From Brevibacillus sp. (GTDB lineage: Bacteria; Bacillota; Bacilli; Brevibacillales; Brevibacillaceae), in assembly GCA_017656235.1 (NCBI GenBank), contig JACDOF010000001.1, positions 496,001 through 560,000 of the forward strand: 64,000 bases of DNA, given 5' to 3'. The translations under genes were made by a program, and so were the position numbers. Shown piece by piece: positions 17,273 through 25,374 of the stretch (positions are counted from its first letter, which is position 1; each line of letters begins with the position of its first letter). The notes beneath the pieces were generated by a model that did not search any database, had not been told where the DNA came from, and saw nothing but the letters and a program-made list of their open reading frames with translations.

Positions 17273-18490
17273 GTGAAGAAACAAATGAGAAGCTGTTTTT
17301 TTCTGCTGCTGCTTGCCTCCCTTGTCCTGATCGCCGCTTGTTCCAACGGGGCGAATCCGGCTGCCGACACAGGCAGCAATACTCCTGCAAGTCAAACCGC
17401 TTCTGGAGGCGGCGGCGAGAACAAGGAGCCGATCAAAATAGGCGCTGTCTTTTCGCTGACCGGGCCAAACAGCCCGCTGGGAGTGCCGGAAAAGCAGGCG
17501 GTGGAGATGCTTGTCAAAGAAATCAACGGCAGCGGCGGGGTTGATGGACGACCGCTGGAAGTGATCTTTGAAGACGACAAGTCGGATAACACGGAGGCGG
17601 TAAAAGCGATCAAAAAGCTGGTCTCCAAAGAAAACGTCATGGCCGTACTCGGTTCTTCCGGCAGCGGTCCGTCTCTCGGCATGGCTGACTTCGCCGCCCA
17701 ACAAAAGCTGCCAATGATCTCGATGGCTGCAGCCGATCAGATCACCAACCCGGTTCGTCCCGGCATTTTCAAGACTCCGCATACCGATCTGCACGCAACA
17801 AAACGCATCTATAAATTTTTGCAAGAAAAAGGCATTACCAAAGTGGCCATGTTGAATGACAGCAACGCGTATGGAAGCGGCTTTACCGCGCAGTTGAAAA
17901 AATTCGCGCCCGAATACGGTATTACCATTGTTGCCGAAGAAAAGTACGGCACAAAAGATCCGTCGATGACTTCACAGCTGACCAAGATTAAAGGCACGGA
18001 TGCGGAAGTGCTGATTGTTGCCGGCACCAACCCGGGACCTGCCACGATTGCAAAGGAAGCCAAACAGCTCGGTTTCACCATCCCGATTATCAGCAGCCAC
18101 GGCAGTGCCAACAGCAAATTCATCGAACTGGCGGGTGAAGCAGCAGAAGGTGTGCTGCTCGTTGCGGGGAAATTGCTTGTGGCTGATCAAATCGATGCCA
18201 ACGATCCGCAAGCGGCGATCATCAAGAAATTCGTCGACGAATACCAGGCTGCCTACAATGCTCCCGCCGATGGGTTTGCCGGATATGGCTATGACGGCTT
18301 GAACATTTTGATCGAAGGTCTGAAGCTTGCCGACTTCGATCCCTCCAAACTGGCGGAATCATTGGAAAAAGTGAATTATGTAGGGGTTACCGGGGAGTTT
18401 GCGTTTAGCGCCGAGGACCACAACGGATTGCATGAGGACAGCATGATTATGGTGGAAGTGAAGGACGGTACTTTCCAAATCCTGAAATAA
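17273..18490 (+). CDS. livK: Branched-chain-type substrate-binding lipoprotein LivK
   Basis: A 405-residue extracellular binding protein. The signal peptide ends at LIAAC with Cys23 as lipidation site, followed by a Ser/Gly/Asn-rich linker. The mature part has the type I periplasmic-binding fold (IKIGAVFSLTGPNSPLG, VDGRPLEVIFEDDKSD, KVAMLNDSNAYGSG). GTG 17273 follows AAGGGGG. Last gene of the importer and followed by a strong hairpin. Specificity cannot be read; the paa context suggests an aromatic acid. Confidence 0.88.
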   Translation: MKKQMRSCFFLLLLASLVLIAACSNGANPAADTGSNTPASQTASGGGGENKEPIKIGAVFSLTGPNSPLGVPEKQAVEMLVKEINGSGGVDGRPLEVIFEDDKSDNTEAVKAIKKLVSKENVMAVLGSSGSGPSLGMADFAAQQKLPMISMAAADQITNPVRPGIFKTPHTDLHATKRIYKFLQEKGITKVAMLNDSNAYGSGFTAQLKKFAPEYGITIVAEEKYGTKDPSMTSQLTKIKGTDAEVLIVAGTNPGPATIAKEAKQLGFTIPIISSHGSANSKFIELAGEAAEGVLLVAGKLLVADQIDANDPQAAIIKKFVDEYQAAYNAPADGFAGYGYDGLNILIEGLKLADFDPSKLAESLEKVNYVGVTGEFAFSAEDHNGLHEDSMIMVEVKDGTFQILK

Positions 18491-18507
18491 ACTAGATGAC
18501 CAGCAAC

Positions 18508-18529
18508 GGGGGCGCAGGCCCCCCCTTTG
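18508..18529 (+). terminator. Terminator after livK
   Basis: GGGGGC (18508-18513) pairs with GCCCCC (18518-18523) around a GCAG loop, followed by CCTTTG. Short and GC-rich with a brief T-run. Confidence 0.6.
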
Positions 18530-18587
18530 TTGTCTATGGGGTTCTGCGGTCGTCAATCATGTTGTGAGCGAAAAAGGGGGAGAAGGC

Positions 18588-19415
18588 ATGTCACACATTT
18601 TGCACAGTTTGCTTACCGTAGCTCCTGTACTGAACAAAGGGCTTATCTTCGACTGCATGGTCGGGGTAACCGATACGGAAAAGTTTCTCGCCTATTATCC
18701 GGCGAAAACACTTGATTTGAAGATAAACCCAGGCGATCCCCTGCGACCGGGAAGCATTAACTATACCGCAATCCAGGAAAAACGGCGGGTGATGCGCAAG
18801 ATTGCCCGCGAAGTGTACGGAGTTCCCTACATAGCCGCAGGTTTTCCGATCATCGATAACGGCGAGGTAGTAGGCTGCCTGGCTACCGGGGTATCGACAG
18901 ATAAAGAGGACCGCCTGGAAAGCATGGCCGATGAGCTCGCAGATGCACTTGGCAGCATCGTCAGCAGCACGGAAAACCTGGCCAAAAACTCGTCAGAATT
19001 GGCAGCCGCCAGCCAACAGGTAAACACATCTACCGTACTGGTCAGAGACAAGATTGAAAAAACCACGCAAATCAGCGAGTTGATTCGAAATATCTCTGCG
19101 AAAACAAATATTATCGGGATTAACGCGGCGATTGAAGCGGCCCGCGCCGGCCAACACGGAAGGGGATTTTCCATCGTCGCAAATGAAATTCGCATTCTGT
19201 CGGAGACGACGTCGGACTCCGCAGCAAGCATCTTTGAAGGGTTAAATGAAATGAAAGAACTCATTACCCTGGTATCCGCAGAGATGGAAAAAACGATGCA
19301 TCACACGCTGAGCCAGTCGGCGAGCATACAGGAGCTCTATTCCGTGGTCCAGCGACTGCACCGAATGACGGAAGAACTGCGCCATACGGCAAAGGTGGCC
19401 AAACACGATGATTAG
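18588..19415 (+). CDS. Small soluble methyl-accepting chemotaxis-like protein (YfmS-type)
   Basis: A 275-residue protein without any membrane segment. Residues about 1-115 form a sensory part of unknown ligand (FPIIDNGEVVGCLATGVS near 95-112 is PAS/Cache-like). The rest is a short chemoreceptor coiled coil whose tip includes NIIGINAAIEAARAG and GFSIVANEIRILSE, the CheA/CheW contact region. Length and make-up resemble B. subtilis YfmS. It lies between the importer and paaA, so sensing phenylacetate or phenylacetyl-CoA is an attractive inference. ATG 18588 has GGGGGAGAAGG upstream; GTG 18564 is a poorer start. Confidence 0.8.
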   Translation: MSHILHSLLTVAPVLNKGLIFDCMVGVTDTEKFLAYYPAKTLDLKINPGDPLRPGSINYTAIQEKRRVMRKIAREVYGVPYIAAGFPIIDNGEVVGCLATGVSTDKEDRLESMADELADALGSIVSSTENLAKNSSELAAASQQVNTSTVLVRDKIEKTTQISELIRNISAKTNIIGINAAIEAARAGQHGRGFSIVANEIRILSETTSDSAASIFEGLNEMKELITLVSAEMEKTMHHTLSQSASIQELYSVVQRLHRMTEELRHTAKVAKHDD

Positions 19416-19426
19416 CTATTGCAGAA

Positions 19427-19463
19427 TTATATAACGTTATGTTATTATAACGTTAGAAAAACG
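19427..19463 (+). promoter_or_regulatory. Candidate PaaX operator before paaA
   Basis: Contains palindrome ATAACGTTAT (19431-19440), a 16-base-spaced near repeat ATAACGTTAG (19447-19456), and AACGTTAGAAAAACG (19449-19463), the element shared with the paaX promoter. TTATATAACGT (19427-19437) is the reverse complement of 2911-2921. A sigma-A promoter must lie in this AT-rich stretch but I cannot place a convincing -35. Confidence 0.55.
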
Positions 19464-19522
19464 TATTATAAATAAAACGTAATTAATTTTTGAAATGCGG
19501 GACAGCGAGGGGAGGAAAGTGC

Positions 19523-20485
19523 ATGAATACAAAAGTGGCGGAATCAAACCAGGATGAAAAACGTGCCCAGTTTCAGGCCCGGATTGAGCGGGGAGAAAAA
19601 ATCGAAGCAGACGATTGGATGCCCGACGATTACCGGAATCAATTGATTAAACTCATTGCCATGCACGCGGTTAGCGAAATTATGGGAGCGCTTCCAGAAA
19701 AGGAGTGGGTGCCGAAAGCGCCAACCCTGCGGCGGAAGTTGGCGATTATGGCCAAGGTGCAGGATGAGGTGGGGCATGGACAGCTGCTGCTGCGAGTAGT
19801 AGAGGATCTGCTTGCACCTTTGGGCAAGACTCGCGAGGATTTGTTTGAGGACTTGTTTACCGGCAGGCTGAAGTTCCACAACGTGTTTCATATGAAAGCG
19901 CCTACATGGGCGGATGCCGGCGTGATCGGCTGGCTGGTTGACGGGGCGGCCATTATTACGCAGACGATGTCCCTGGACTCATCTTATGCCCCGTATGCGC
20001 GGGCCTTGTACCGCATTTGCGCGGAAGAGAAGTTTCACGCCCAACACGGCGAAAGCATCGTTCTGGAACTTGCGGAAGGAACACCCGCACAACGCCAATT
20101 GCTGCAGGATGCGGTAAATCGCTGGTGGCCGGCTCTGTTGATGTTCTTTGGACCGCCTGACGACGGCACCATTTCCAGCAATCAGCAGTTGAACATGCAG
20201 TATAAGATTCGTACGCAAACAAATGAAGAATTGCGTCAGGCGTTTTTTGACAAATACGTTCCGCGCATTTTCCACCTCGGCCTCACTTTGCCGGATAAGA
20301 CGATCCGTTACGATGAGGCAGAAGGAAAATGGCACTATCAACAACCCGATTGGGAAGAGTTTAAACAAATTGTCAGGGGCAACGGGCCTCGTTCGGCTCA
20401 GCGGCTGCAGCTGCGAAAAGTATCCTATGAAGAGGCGAAATGGGTTCGTGATGCTTTACTGGCAAAGCAGTGTGTGGCGGGTTAG
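19523..20485 (+). CDS. paaA: Phenylacetyl-CoA epoxidase catalytic subunit PaaA
   Basis: The di-iron subunit of the complex that epoxidises the ring of phenylacetyl-CoA using oxygen. The 320-residue ferritin-like protein keeps the carboxylate/His ligands in KVQDEVGHGQ (about residues 81-90) and CAEEKFHAQHGE (about 171-182). The family landmark WVPKAPTL lies near residue 66. ATG 19523 follows GGGGAGGAAAG; the frame extends to 19490 without a start signal. First gene of paaABCD-aldehyde dehydrogenase. Confidence 0.95.
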   Translation: MNTKVAESNQDEKRAQFQARIERGEKIEADDWMPDDYRNQLIKLIAMHAVSEIMGALPEKEWVPKAPTLRRKLAIMAKVQDEVGHGQLLLRVVEDLLAPLGKTREDLFEDLFTGRLKFHNVFHMKAPTWADAGVIGWLVDGAAIITQTMSLDSSYAPYARALYRICAEEKFHAQHGESIVLELAEGTPAQRQLLQDAVNRWWPALLMFFGPPDDGTISSNQQLNMQYKIRTQTNEELRQAFFDKYVPRIFHLGLTLPDKTIRYDEAEGKWHYQQPDWEEFKQIVRGNGPRSAQRLQLRKVSYEEAKWVRDALLAKQCVAG

Positions 20486-20496
20486 GAGGAAAACCG

Positions 20497-20832
20497 ATGA
20501 GCAACCAAGAGCAAGCGCAACAAACTTTTTCCGTGTTCGAAGTGTTTAGCCAAAAACATCCGATTTCCGGTTTTGTTCATCAGTTCAGCCTGTTGGCTCC
20601 CAACCATGAAGTGGCATTGTCGCTGGCGCGCGAGAATTTTCTTCGCCGTGAGCCTTGCAACAACATTTGGGTAGTCAAACGAGAGGACATCCACGCGATT
20701 CCCCCTGAAGAACGAAGGTATTTGGAACGGATGGATAACAAGAGCTACAGGGAAACCAAGGGATACGGCGATCTGCAAGCAAGATGGCGCTATCACAAAG
20801 AGCAGTACGAGAAAAATACGGCATCAAAGTAG
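20497..20832 (+). CDS. paaB: Phenylacetyl-CoA epoxidase subunit PaaB
   Basis: A 111-residue small subunit that bridges PaaA-PaaC dimers in the multicomponent epoxidase. Conserved segments are FEVFSQKHPISGFVHQFS, ALSLARENFLRRE (residues about 44-56) and WVVKREDI. ATG 20497 lies 11 bases after the paaA stop, with TAGGAGGA as ribosome binding site. Confidence 0.93.
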   Translation: MSNQEQAQQTFSVFEVFSQKHPISGFVHQFSLLAPNHEVALSLARENFLRREPCNNIWVVKREDIHAIPPEERRYLERMDNKSYRETKGYGDLQARWRYHKEQYEKNTASK

Positions 20833-20846
20833 AGCGGAGGAGTAAT

Positions 20847-21680
20847 ATGATTGATTATTCACGTGTCCAATCTGCGCAGCTGGCGATGCAGAATGCGGCA
20901 TATTTGCTGGCCCTCAAAGAGCTGCTGTTCCAATTGGCGGATGACGATTTTATCCTTGCGTACCGGGGATCGGAATGGTTGGGTTTGGCACCGCATATCG
21001 AAGAAGATGTCGCCTTTTCATCCATTGCTCAAGATACCATGGGGCACGCCGTGATCTTATATGAAATGTTGGAGGAATTGGGAGCCGGAAAGGCGGACGA
21101 CCTTGCCCAACTGAGGAATCCTGAGGACTTTCGCAATGCGATCCTGGTTGAACGGCGTAACGGAGCAGGTGAATATCTGGAGAATCCGCATTACGATTGG
21201 GCCTATGCGATTGCCCGAAACTATTCGTACGGATTGTTTAAGCAGATTCGCCTGGAGTCATTACACAATTCCTCCTATCTCCCATTGGCGCAGGTCTCGC
21301 GAAAAATGTTGACCGAACTAAACTATCACCTGTTCCACTGGCAGGTGTGGATAAGACATCTGGCCGAAAGCACCGAAGAGGCACGCCGTCGGCTGGAGGC
21401 AGCACTTGAAAAAGTCTGGGATGACATCGGCGATCTTTTTTCTCTCGGACCGCTGGCGGCCCATATGGTTAACTTCGGCCTGATCGCCGGGGAAGAGCTG
21501 CTTCTGCAGAGATGGAAAGAAAAGGGAAAAGAAGTGTTCCATTCGATTGGCCTCGAGTGGCCTGGTGATCCGCGCGTACCGCAGCAGAATGGCAGGGCGG
21601 GCGAGCATACGGACGACCTGGTCCAGGCTCTTGCCACGTTATCGGAAGTGTACCGTTTGGATCCTACAGCAAAATGGTAA
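20847..21680 (+). CDS. paaC: Phenylacetyl-CoA epoxidase structural subunit PaaC
   Basis: A 277-residue ferritin-like partner of PaaA that lacks the active di-iron site and serves structure. Typical segments: YRGSEWLGLAPHIEEDVAFSS cut by AQDTMGHAVILYEML (about residues 58-72), DWAYAIARNYSYGLF, and LNYHLFHWQVWIRHL. ATG 20847 is preferred (CGGAGGAG upstream) over the longer frame starting within paaB. Confidence 0.93.
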   Translation: MIDYSRVQSAQLAMQNAAYLLALKELLFQLADDDFILAYRGSEWLGLAPHIEEDVAFSSIAQDTMGHAVILYEMLEELGAGKADDLAQLRNPEDFRNAILVERRNGAGEYLENPHYDWAYAIARNYSYGLFKQIRLESLHNSSYLPLAQVSRKMLTELNYHLFHWQVWIRHLAESTEEARRRLEAALEKVWDDIGDLFSLGPLAAHMVNFGLIAGEELLLQRWKEKGKEVFHSIGLEWPGDPRVPQQNGRAGEHTDDLVQALATLSEVYRLDPTAKW

Positions 21681-21694
21681 AGAGGGGATGACCA

Positions 21695-22186
21695 ATGGCG
21701 CAGCAAACCTCACAGCTTCATGAAGAGCTGCTTTGGAACCTTCTGCAGGAAATAAAAGATCCGGAAATTCCGGTCATCAGCATGGTGGAGATGGGGATGA
21801 TTCACGACGTGAGTGCAGAAGACGGGGTTGTCACCGTGGACGTGCTGCCTACTTTTGTCGGCTGCCCCGCTCTCGATATCATGCGCGGCGCGATCACCGA
21901 AAAACTTGGTTCCGTAACGGGTGTTCGCGAAGTTCGAGTCAACTTTCTGTTTGAGCCTGCGTGGTCGTCGGAGCGCATCAGCGATGAAGGACGGGACAAG
22001 CTGCGCCAGTTTGGCATTGCCCCCCCTCCGCGCCAGTACAAGCCGGGTGAACCGTGGCAAGTTGACTGCCCTTACTGCGGCTCTCCCTGCACGACGATGG
22101 AAAATCTGTTTGGTCCCGCGGCATGCCGGAGCATCTTGTACTGCAAACAGTGCAGGAATCCGTTTGAGGCGTTAAAGCCGATCTAA
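21695..22186 (+). CDS. paaD: Phenylacetyl-CoA epoxidase accessory protein PaaD
   Basis: A 163-residue protein with an N-terminal MIP18/SufT-like (DUF59) domain (EIKDPEIPVISMVEMGMI, PTFVGCPAL) and a C-terminal four-Cys zinc- or cluster-type module: CPYCGSPC (about 126-133) and CRSILYCKQC. PaaD is thought to help mature the epoxidase. No paaE reductase follows; the next gene is an aldehyde dehydrogenase. Confidence 0.92.
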   Translation: MAQQTSQLHEELLWNLLQEIKDPEIPVISMVEMGMIHDVSAEDGVVTVDVLPTFVGCPALDIMRGAITEKLGSVTGVREVRVNFLFEPAWSSERISDEGRDKLRQFGIAPPPRQYKPGEPWQVDCPYCGSPCTTMENLFGPAACRSILYCKQCRNPFEALKPI

Positions 22187-22221
22187 CGCGAAATTTTCGC
22201 AACCTATCTTGGAGAGGGGTC

Positions 22222-23670
22222 ATGCAAGTGGAACAAGTGAAACCGATGTTTATCAACGGAGAATGGACCGAGGCGGAAAACGGCGAAACGCTGCAGGTGA
22301 TGAACCCGGCTACCGGAGAAGTGGTCGGCGTCGTCAGCTACGGCGATGAAAAAGAGGCCAAAAAAGCGATTGCCGCGGCTCACGAAGCGTTTAAGAGCTG
22401 GTCTCGACTGACGGCACGGGAACGTTCCAAACATTTGTATGCTTTGCACGAATTGATCCGCGACCATCGCGATGAACTGGCGGCGATCATTTCGGCAGAG
22501 ATGGGAAAACCACTGCGCGAGGCGAAGGGGGAAGTATTGGGAGCGGCTGACAATTTCCTCTGGTACGCGGAAGAGGCGAAGCGGGTATACGGAGAAACCA
22601 TTCCGTCTTCACTGGCCAACAAGCGGATCATGGTCATTCGGCAGCCGGTGGGGGTCGTGGGAGCGATCACCCCGTGGAACTTTCCGGTCAACATGGTTGC
22701 GCGCAAGATCGCCCCGGCCCTGGCGGCAGGCTGCACCGTTGTGCTGAAGCCTGCGGAAAGCACGCCGCTCAGCGCCATTCGGCTGTTTGAGCTGATTGAA
22801 AAAGCCGGGTTCCCGAAGGGAGTGGCCAATCTGGTCGTAGGAAAGCCGGAAGCAGTGGGCAAGGAATTTACCGATAACCCGAAAATACGAAAAATTGCGT
22901 TTACCGGCTCTACCAGAGTGGGCAAGCTGCTGATGGAAGCGGCGGCAAAACAGGTAAAACGGGTCAGCCTGGAGTTGGGCGGACACGCTCCTTTTATCGT
23001 ATTTGAGGACGCCGATCTCGATGCTGCCGTTGAGGGTTTATTTGAGAGCAAGTTCCGCAATTCCGGACAGATGTGTATTTGCACCAACCGTTTATATGTT
23101 CATGAAGCGGTTGTCGACGCTTTCAGCGAGAAGCTGGTGGAGCGTTTGAAAAAGGCAAAGGTGGGCGACGGCAGAAACAAGGAGACGGAGATTGGTCCGC
23201 TGGTCAATCAGCAGGCGTTGGATAAAGTGCTGGAGCATATTGAAGACGCGCGTGAAAAGGGAGGACGCGTCATTTACGGCGGCAGCCGTCTGACAGAGGG
23301 AGAGTACGCAAAGGGGTTTTTCTGTGAGCCGACCGTGATCGCTGACGTCAACACAGAGATGAAGATCGCACAGGAAGAGACGTTTGGACCGGTCGTGCCG
23401 ATTCTCCCCTTCCGGGACGAAGCTGCTGTGATCGAGATGGCCAACGATACCGTCTACGGCCTGGCTGCCTATGTGTATACCCAAAACAACAGCCGTTGTT
23501 TTCGCCTGGCCGAAGCGCTTGAATACGGGATTGTGGGCGTTAACGATGGGGCCCCCACTCAAACGCAGGCGCCATTTGGCGGGTTTAAGGAAAGTGGAAT
23601 CGGACGTGAAGGCGGGTATTACGGCTTGGAAGAATTCCTGGAGACAAAATTTGTGTCTTTCGGTATATAG
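22222..23670 (+). CDS. NAD(P)-dependent aldehyde dehydrogenase, GabD-like
   Basis: A 482-residue ALDH with complete motifs: GAITPWNFPVNM, the FTGSTRVGK nucleotide loop, catalytic Glu in LELGGHAPF and catalytic Cys in NSGQMCICTNRLYV, then EETFGPVVP and PFGGFKESGIGREGG. By sequence it resembles succinate-semialdehyde dehydrogenases. In the cluster it may do what the ALDH half of PaaZ does, oxidising the ring-opened semialdehyde; phenylacetaldehyde or succinate semialdehyde are alternatives. The start can be ATG 22222 or GTG 22228; GAGAGGGG precedes both. Last gene of the island. Confidence 0.88.
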   Translation: MQVEQVKPMFINGEWTEAENGETLQVMNPATGEVVGVVSYGDEKEAKKAIAAAHEAFKSWSRLTARERSKHLYALHELIRDHRDELAAIISAEMGKPLREAKGEVLGAADNFLWYAEEAKRVYGETIPSSLANKRIMVIRQPVGVVGAITPWNFPVNMVARKIAPALAAGCTVVLKPAESTPLSAIRLFELIEKAGFPKGVANLVVGKPEAVGKEFTDNPKIRKIAFTGSTRVGKLLMEAAAKQVKRVSLELGGHAPFIVFEDADLDAAVEGLFESKFRNSGQMCICTNRLYVHEAVVDAFSEKLVERLKKAKVGDGRNKETEIGPLVNQQALDKVLEHIEDAREKGGRVIYGGSRLTEGEYAKGFFCEPTVIADVNTEMKIAQEETFGPVVPILPFRDEAAVIEMANDTVYGLAAYVYTQNNSRCFRLAEALEYGIVGVNDGAPTQTQAPFGGFKESGIGREGGYYGLEEFLETKFVSFGI

Positions 23671-23701
23671 AAATATCTGCATTTAGGAATATCTGCTGCT
23701 G

Positions 23702-23738
23702 GGCCCATGGCCTTCTTGCGAAAGAAGGGGCATGGGCC
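23702..23738 (+). other. Long intergenic hairpin after the aldehyde dehydrogenase gene
   Basis: GGCCCATG (23702-23709) pairs with CATGGGCC (23731-23738), and inside it CCTTCTT/AAGAAGG closes a GCGA tetraloop (GNRA type). This is a 15-base-pair stem with one small internal loop. No T-run follows, so it may protect the 3' end of the paa mRNA rather than terminate. Confidence 0.6.
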
Positions 23739-23770
23739 TGTTGATTGGTTTGACATGTCAAAAGCAAAAG

Positions 23771-23809
23771 GCCGATATTCCCTTTGCAGCGGGAGTGTCG
23801 GCTTTTTTT
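23771..23809 (+). terminator. Rho-independent terminator closing the paa island
   Basis: GCCGA (23771-23775) pairs with TCGGC (23798-23802), with inner TTCCC/GGGAG pairs, followed by seven T (23803-23809). Confidence 0.85.
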
Positions 23810-24191
23810 GCTGCATCAGAACACATATATTTTTTCTGCGGCGGGTAAATACAGATGCAGGATTTTCCTTTACAAGTACCCCGAAGGTCGGTAGGCGCAC
23901 TGTTTTTGGTACCATAAAACTTGGTATGAGCAAAACGGAGGTGGATGAGTGCCTTCGGGCTTCTTCCCAACAACGAAAATAGTAAAGATATCAATCCCTA
24001 TTATTCGAGGGGCTGCCCAATCAAGGAAGCCATCTACCAGTGGAAAAATGAAAGGGGTCTGACCCCACAAACACAGGGAATATCCACTCAGGAAAGCTGT
24101 GTATTCCTCCAGACGAAACCAAACCGTTGGGAAAAGTTTTCTCTTACCGGGCGTATACTGGTGATACGACGCTGAAAGCGGGTGAACCACT
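23810..24191 (+). other. Gap of 382 bases between the paa island and spoVK
   Basis: No supported gene. A 76-codon frame at 23945-24175 has ACGGAGGTG before its ATG but its protein shows no recognisable character. The palindrome GGGGTCTGACCCC sits at about 24055-24067. No convincing sigma-E or sigma-K promoter was found before spoVK, though one is expected here. Confidence 0.5.
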
Positions 24192-25148
24192 GTGACGCAA
24201 CCGGAAAACCCATCCTCGGCCACCACGACGCCCATCGAAGGGGAGAACTCCCGCCGCATCCAGGTCATCATCAACCAGACCGCCGTTCCGAAAAAGCCTC
24301 GTTCGCTGGCAGACGCAGTCCGCACGACGGCCGGCGCCAACCTGGTGCAGTTGTTTGACGAACTGGAGCGGATGATCGGTTTGCGTGAAGCGAAACAGAT
24401 GATGTACGAGATATACGCCCTGCTTCGAGTCAATCTGGAGCGGGAAAAACAAAACCTGAAGCGGGAGCAGCAGGTGTACCACATGGTGTTTACCGGTAAT
24501 CCGGGAACCGGCAAAACCACCGTGGCGCGCATTGTCGGCAAGATCTTCAAAGAAATGGGACTGCTGGCCAAGGGGCACATGATCGAAGCGGAGCGGGCGG
24601 ACCTGGTGGGAGAGTTTATCGGCCACACGGCACAAAAGACGAGAGAACTCATCAAGAAAGCGCTGGGCGGCGTGCTGTTTATTGACGAGGCGTACTCACT
24701 GGGCAGAGGGGGAGAAAAGGATTTCGGCAAAGAAGCGATTGACTGTCTGACCAAGGCAATGGAAGATCACAAGAACGAATTTGTCTGCATTCTCGCCGGC
24801 TACACCGAGGAAATGAGCGAGTTCATGATGCTCAATCCAGGCCTTCCCTCCCGTTTTCCGATTCAGATTCACTTTCAGGATTACACGGTGGAGGAGCTGC
24901 TCAAGATCGCCGACATGATGGCCGCAGACAAGGAATACGTGCTCTCTTCAAAAGCGAGGGAGAGGCTTAGGCACCAACTGCTGAGGCTGCGCAACGATCC
25001 CTGCCAGGTCAACTTTAGCAATGCGCGCTATGTACGCAACCAGATTGAAAAAGCCGTGCGTGCGCAGGCGGTGCGCCTGCTCCAGGTGCCAGACCCGTCG
25101 CGGGAAGAGCTGCAGTTGTTGAAAGCAGAGGATTTCAGCTTGGTCTGA
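24192..25148 (+). CDS. spoVK: Stage V sporulation protein K, AAA ATPase
   Basis: A 318-residue CbxX/CfqX-type AAA protein needed for late spore maturation in B. subtilis. Walker A is GNPGTGKTT (about residue 102), Walker B GGVLFIDEAYSL, sensor and arginine-finger region GLPSRFPIQIHF. An N-terminal segment of about 60 residues precedes the AAA core. GTG 24192 is the start. In B. subtilis spoVK lies near hfq and next to ynbA/hflX, so the paa island separates a usual neighbourhood. Confidence 0.93.
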   Translation: MTQPENPSSATTTPIEGENSRRIQVIINQTAVPKKPRSLADAVRTTAGANLVQLFDELERMIGLREAKQMMYEIYALLRVNLEREKQNLKREQQVYHMVFTGNPGTGKTTVARIVGKIFKEMGLLAKGHMIEAERADLVGEFIGHTAQKTRELIKKALGGVLFIDEAYSLGRGGEKDFGKEAIDCLTKAMEDHKNEFVCILAGYTEEMSEFMMLNPGLPSRFPIQIHFQDYTVEELLKIADMMAADKEYVLSSKARERLRHQLLRLRNDPCQVNFSNARYVRNQIEKAVRAQAVRLLQVPDPSREELQLLKAEDFSLV

Positions 25149-25167
25149 AGCAAGCGCATGTAATTCG

Positions 25168-25196
25168 GCAGTCTGCTGGTGGCAGGCTGCTTTTTT
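25168..25196 (+). terminator. Terminator after spoVK
   Basis: GCAGTCTGC (25168-25176) pairs with GCAGGCTGC (25182-25190), one wobble, followed by six T. Confidence 0.85.
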
Positions 25197-25374
25197 CATG
25201 GATAATGGCGATAACTGTGGCGGCGCTGATCATGAACGGAGACGGCGCGGTCTGATAAGGAGAAAAGCAGATACGCAGATACCGGTGCTTGTTGTGATCT
25301 GTCGGGTAGGGTATGATTACAACAGGATCGGGTCACGACCTGACCGTTGACGGAACAGAAAGGACGTAGGCACG

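Noticed and set aside
23945-24175. A 76-codon frame before spoVK with a good ribosome binding site
   Set aside because: The protein shows no known character or repeats, and a competing frame overlaps it; kept only as part of the gap description.
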